From Microbacterium sp. 1.5R (GTDB lineage Bacteria > Actinomycetota > Actinomycetes > Actinomycetales > Microbacteriaceae): a DNA stretch of 64,000 nt. This document shows positions 61,127-64,000 of the stretch, one piece after another (within the stretch, counting starts at the first letter, position 1; every line of letters begins with the position of its first letter). A program made the translations under genes and the position numbers. The notes under the pieces were generated by a model, which ran no database searches, was not told where the DNA came from, and saw only the letters and a program-made list of their open reading frames with translations. The DNA is taken from contig NZ_VDRC01000001.1 of the NCBI RefSeq assembly GCF_007667425.1, positions 1,518,595 to 1,582,594 of the forward strand, given 5' to 3'.

Positions 61127-62176
61127 TCACAGGCGCCTGCGCGCCGTGCGGATCACGAGGTAGACGAGGTACACACCGCCGAGCACGAGGGTGACGACCC
61201 CGACGGGCAGCGCGTGCTTCGGCACCAGGTTCTGCCCGATGATGTCGGCGGCCGAGAGCAGGGTGGCTCCCACCAACGCGGTGGCCACGAGATGCGCTGT
61301 GCCGTTTCTGACGATCAGTCGCGCGAGATGCGGGGCCGCGAGTGCGATGAACGCCACGGGTCCGATCACGGCGGTCACCACGCCGGTGAGCCCGACCGCG
61401 ATGGCGACGAGCGATGCCTTCGTCAGGCCCATCCGTCCACCGAGGCTCGCGCCCACGTCGTCGCCGAGCTCGATGAGCCACAGTCCGCGGCGTCCGAGGA
61501 AGAGGATGGCCATGAGCACGAGCACCACGGCGATCGGCAGAGCCGCCTGCGCCCAGCCGACGCCGTTGAGCGATCCAGCGCCCCAGATGGCGGCGGAGAC
61601 GGCGACCTCCAGGCGGGCGCGCAGCAGCATCCACGCATTGACGGCCGCGAGCACCGCGCTCACACCGATCCCGACGATGACGATGCGGTAACCGAGCGCC
61701 CCACGGCCGGCCACGAGCAGGGCGACCAGGGCGGCGGTCGCGAAGCCGCCGAGGATCGCGCCGACCGCCACCGCGAACGCCGATCCGCCGCCGCTGGTGA
61801 TGACCACGAGTGCGCCCGTGTAGGCGCCGGTCGTGAGGCCGATCACATCGGGGCTGCCGAGCGGGTTCCGGGTGATGGTCTGGAAGATCGTGCCGGAGAG
61901 CGCGAGGGCTGCGCCGAAGACCACCGCGGCGAGCGCGCGAGGCAGACGCCAGTCGACCACGACCATCCGCACCCCGCCTTGCGTTTCGATCAGCGCCTGG
62001 AGCACGCGGATCGGCGACAGCACGGTGTCGCCGATCGAGAGGCTCGCGAGCAGCGAGGCGAGCAGCGCCGCGACGAGCAGACCCATCGCGAGGCGCGCCC
62101 TGCGGTCGAGTGGTCGACGGGCACGACGGGCACGACGGACCGCCTCACGGGATTCGGTGCGGGCGCCGGCGGTCAC
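61127..62176 (-). CDS. Iron-siderophore ABC transporter permease (FepG/FecD-like)
   Basis: FecCD-family permease of 349 residues, about nine to ten helices. The family motifs VDWRLPRALAAVVFGAALALSGTIFQTITRNPLG, and GPVAFIALAAPHLARLI near the C-terminus, are clear. A Arg-rich N-terminal tail faces the cytoplasm. Coupled to the other permease by a 4-base overlap. The ATPase is not in this stretch after it; it may be elsewhere. Confidence 0.94.
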   Translation of the reverse strand: MTAGARTESREAVRRARRARRPLDRRARLAMGLLVAALLASLLASLSIGDTVLSPIRVLQALIETQGGVRMVVVDWRLPRALAAVVFGAALALSGTIFQTITRNPLGSPDVIGLTTGAYTGALVVITSGGGSAFAVAVGAILGGFATAALVALLVAGRGALGYRIVIVGIGVSAVLAAVNAWMLLRARLEVAVSAAIWGAGSLNGVGWAQAALPIAVVLVLMAILFLGRRGLWLIELGDDVGASLGGRMGLTKASLVAIAVGLTGVVTAVIGPVAFIALAAPHLARLIVRNGTAHLVATALVGATLLSAADIIGQNLVPKHALPVGVVTLVLGGVYLVYLVIRTARRRL

Positions 62177-63204
62177 AGTTGCACCGGGTTCTTCCTGCGG
62201 CCTATCCAGATGAGGAAGGGCGCCGCGACGAACGCCATCACGATGCCGACCGGAACCTCCTGCGGGGCGATGATGACGCGGCCGACCACGTCGCCCGAGA
62301 CGACGAGAACCGCCCCGATCACCGCAGCCAGTGGCACGATCGCCTTCTGCGACGCGCCGACGAACCCGCGGGCGATGTGCGGAGCCGCGAGGCCGAGGAA
62401 CGAGACCGGCCCCGCGAGAGCCGTGGCGGTTCCGGCGAGCAGCGTCACCGCGACGACGGATGCCGCGCGCAGCCGACCGATCTTCACGCCGAGAGCGGCC
62501 GCGGTGTCGTCTCCGAGCGCGAGCACGTCGAGGCTGCGCGTCATGAGCAGCGCGATGACGAGGCCGAGTGCGATGGCGGGTCCGGCGAAGGCGAGCAGCG
62601 AGAGGTCACGGCCGGCGAGTGCTCCGGATTCCCAACTGCGCATGTGCAGGAAGGCGGTCGGATTCAGCAGGACGAGGGCCGTGGTGACGCCGCCGAGCAC
62701 TGCGGCGAGTGCGACCCCCGAGAGCACGAGGGTGACGGGGCTGCCGCCCCCGGCGGCTCCGAGCAGCACGACTGCGACGGTCGCGATCAGCGCCCCGCCG
62801 AGCGCGAACGCCATCAGATGAGGGAAGTCGTTCGTGCCGAGCGCGGCGACTGCGATCGCGACGGCCACGGAGGCGCCGGCGTTCACTCCGAGGATGCCGG
62901 GGTCGGCGAGCGCATTGCGGGTCAGCGCCTGCATGAGGGCGCCCGCGGCTCCGAGCGCGGCGCCTACGACGATGCCCAGCACCGTGCGAGGGATGCGCGA
63001 TTCCCGCACCACGAGCTGCGCGTCGCTCCCGTCGAACCGCGTGACGGCGTCGATGACGGTTCCGGGCCCGATGACCTTGGTGCCGATAGTGAGACCGAGC
63101 CATACGGCGACGATCACCGCGGCGAGGCCGAGCACGACGATGGCGACGATCCGCGCCGCCGAGGGGCGGCGCGGATCGGTTCTGCTCGTCGCGGCGATGC
63201 TCAC
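62173..63204 (-). CDS. Iron-siderophore ABC transporter permease (FepD/FecC-like)
   Basis: FecCD-family permease of 343 residues: RIPRTVLGIVVGAALGAAGALMQALTRNALADPGILG and GPVSFLGLAAPHIARGFVG. Partner of the next permease; the heterodimer carries ferric siderophore across the membrane. It lies 21 bases after the binding-protein gene. Iron control (DtxR/IdeR) is likely, but the operon promoter is outside the window. Confidence 0.94.
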   Translation of the reverse strand: MSIAATSRTDPRRPSAARIVAIVVLGLAAVIVAVWLGLTIGTKVIGPGTVIDAVTRFDGSDAQLVVRESRIPRTVLGIVVGAALGAAGALMQALTRNALADPGILGVNAGASVAVAIAVAALGTNDFPHLMAFALGGALIATVAVVLLGAAGGGSPVTLVLSGVALAAVLGGVTTALVLLNPTAFLHMRSWESGALAGRDLSLLAFAGPAIALGLVIALLMTRSLDVLALGDDTAAALGVKIGRLRAASVVAVTLLAGTATALAGPVSFLGLAAPHIARGFVGASQKAIVPLAAVIGAVLVVSGDVVGRVIIAPQEVPVGIVMAFVAAPFLIWIGRRKNPVQL

Positions 63205-63225
63205 CGGGCGGTCATCACTCGGCGG

Positions 63226-64000
63226 TCACTCGGCGGTGTGCGCAGGGCCGTCGCCCGCGACCGCTTCACCCAGCGCCGGCACGAGGGTCTCGAGCACGTA
63301 CGGCAGGCTGAGCGGCGAGGTGAAGTAGATCGCCCCCGCCGTGACCCCGTCGGTGTAGACGACCGAGTCGTTCTGCATCGCGCGGAGCGCGGTCACGAAG
63401 GCCTCGTCCTCGAGCGCGGTGACGTCGTCGTCCGACTCCGTTCCCCAGGTGAGCACGTCGGCGGCGTTCAGCACGTCGAGGTTCTCGACGGGGATGTAGG
63501 CCTGGCCGCCCGACTCGTCCTCGGGGGCGTACGCGTCGATGTCGGACGGGATCGTGAAGCCGAGGTCGGTGAGGAAATCGGTGCTCAGCCCATCCTGGTA
63601 GGCGATGGCCGATCCGTCGTAGATCGCGTTCTGCAGGAACACGGCCGTCTTCCCGGCGAATTCGGGGTGGGCGGCCGCGGCATCCGCGAACTGCTCCTCG
63701 ATGCCGTCGACCAGCTCCTGCGCCTCCTCCTCGAGGCCCACGGCCTTGCCGATCTGCAGCGTCTGCACGTCCCACGGCTCGAAGTACATGGAGTAGTCGC
63801 CTGAGTGGGCGACGGTCGGCGCGATCTCGGAGAGGCGGTCGAAGTCCTCTTCGGTCATGCCGGCGTTGGTGCCGATGATGAGGTCGGGCTCGAGCAGCGC
63901 GATCGCCTCGAAGTCGAGTCCGTCGCTCGTGGTGAGCACCTCGGGCTCGGAGTCGCCGCGGGCCTCGTCGGCCCACGGCCAGGAGGCGAAGTCGTAGTCG
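63226..64000 (-). CDS. Iron-siderophore ABC substrate-binding protein (partial, N-terminus outside window)
   Basis: C-terminal 258 or so residues of a periplasmic-binding (FepB/FhuD-like, family TroA-type fold) protein. The frame is open to base 64000, so the signal peptide and start lie beyond the window. FEAIALLEPDLIIGTNAGMTEEDFDRLSEIAPTV is typical of ferric-siderophore binders. First gene of the three-gene importer with the two FecCD permeases. The siderophore type cannot be told. Confidence 0.92.
   Translation of the reverse strand, partial: DYDFASWPWADEARGDSEPEVLTTSDGLDFEAIALLEPDLIIGTNAGMTEEDFDRLSEIAPTVAHSGDYSMYFEPWDVQTLQIGKAVGLEEEAQELVDGIEEQFADAAAAHPEFAGKTAVFLQNAIYDGSAIAYQDGLSTDFLTDLGFTIPSDIDAYAPEDESGGQAYIPVENLDVLNAADVLTWGTESDDDVTALEDEAFVTALRAMQNDSVVYTDGVTAGAIYFTSPLSLPYVLETLVPALGEAVAGDGPAHTAE

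Noticed and set aside
60911..62821. 636-aa plus-strand open frame opposite the siderophore permeases
   Set aside because: The two FecCD permeases on the minus strand are unambiguous; this frame is charged low-complexity sequence.

Overview
The window looks like chromosome from a high-GC Gram-positive actinobacterium, most likely a Microbacteriaceae such as Microbacterium. Supporting signs are the very high GC content, the frequent GGATGCC/GGCATCC word, the many GTG starts and 4-bp ATGA overlaps, the actinobacterial gene families (DUF222-HNH nuclease, NtaA-type monooxygenase, fused dipeptide-type ABC proteins) and an LAxTG sortase signal. This assignment is inference; there is no rRNA gene in the window. 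I found no tRNA or rRNA gene, insertion sequence, prophage or CRISPR array.

Layout. (1) 1-2.5 kb: an amino-acid permease and a J-domain protein. (2) 2.5-9.9 kb: a beta-mannoside-type sugar operon: LacI regulator with paired operators, CUT1 ABC binding protein and two permeases, GH130 enzyme, and a Tat-exported protein of unknown function. (3) 10-20.6 kb: housekeeping and stress genes: histidine phosphatase, lipoprotein, Fur-family regulator with catalase, alpha/beta hydrolase, msrB-msrA, DUF808 membrane protein, a DUF222-HNH nuclease with an SOS-like box, an NAD(P)-binding protein, a GNAT acetyltransferase and pnuC. (4) 20.7-30.0 kb: an FMN-dependent monooxygenase, then a tight operon with a peptide-type ABC importer, a LysR regulator, an amidase and an HpcH/HpaI aldolase. 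(5) 30.2-34.5 kb: a heme-oxygenase-like diiron protein coupled to a CDGSH protein, then a two-component system with a PepSY-like membrane protein; matching TTCAG direct repeats precede the regulator and the PepSY gene. (6) 34.7-41.1 kb: subtilisin-like protease, S4 RNA-binding protein, GH15 enzyme, SDR, DNA/RNA nuclease. (7) 41.4-48.4 kb: dnaB and rplI-rpsR-ssb-rpsF, separated by a two-gene surface-protein island. (8) 48.6-59.6 kb: lipoprotein, then a gluconokinase/esterase/peptide-type ABC operon bracketed by two paralogous FCD-type GntR regulators, then an MFS exporter. (9) 59.7-64.0 kb: Nei/Fpg glycosylase, DUF5655 protein, and a siderophore ABC importer whose binding protein runs off the window.

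Most interesting. The island between dnaB and rplI encodes a secreted valine/proline repeat protein and a protein with eight cysteine-free repeats of a chaplin-like pattern, followed by a PGT-rich stalk, an LAQTG sorting motif, a membrane segment and a basic tail. This looks like a wall-anchored, repeat-built chaplin-like surface protein in a lineage not expected to form aerial hyphae. Also notable are recurring nested hairpins sharing the word CGCCGAGACCCC downstream of unrelated genes, and two perfect DnaA boxes upstream of dnaB.
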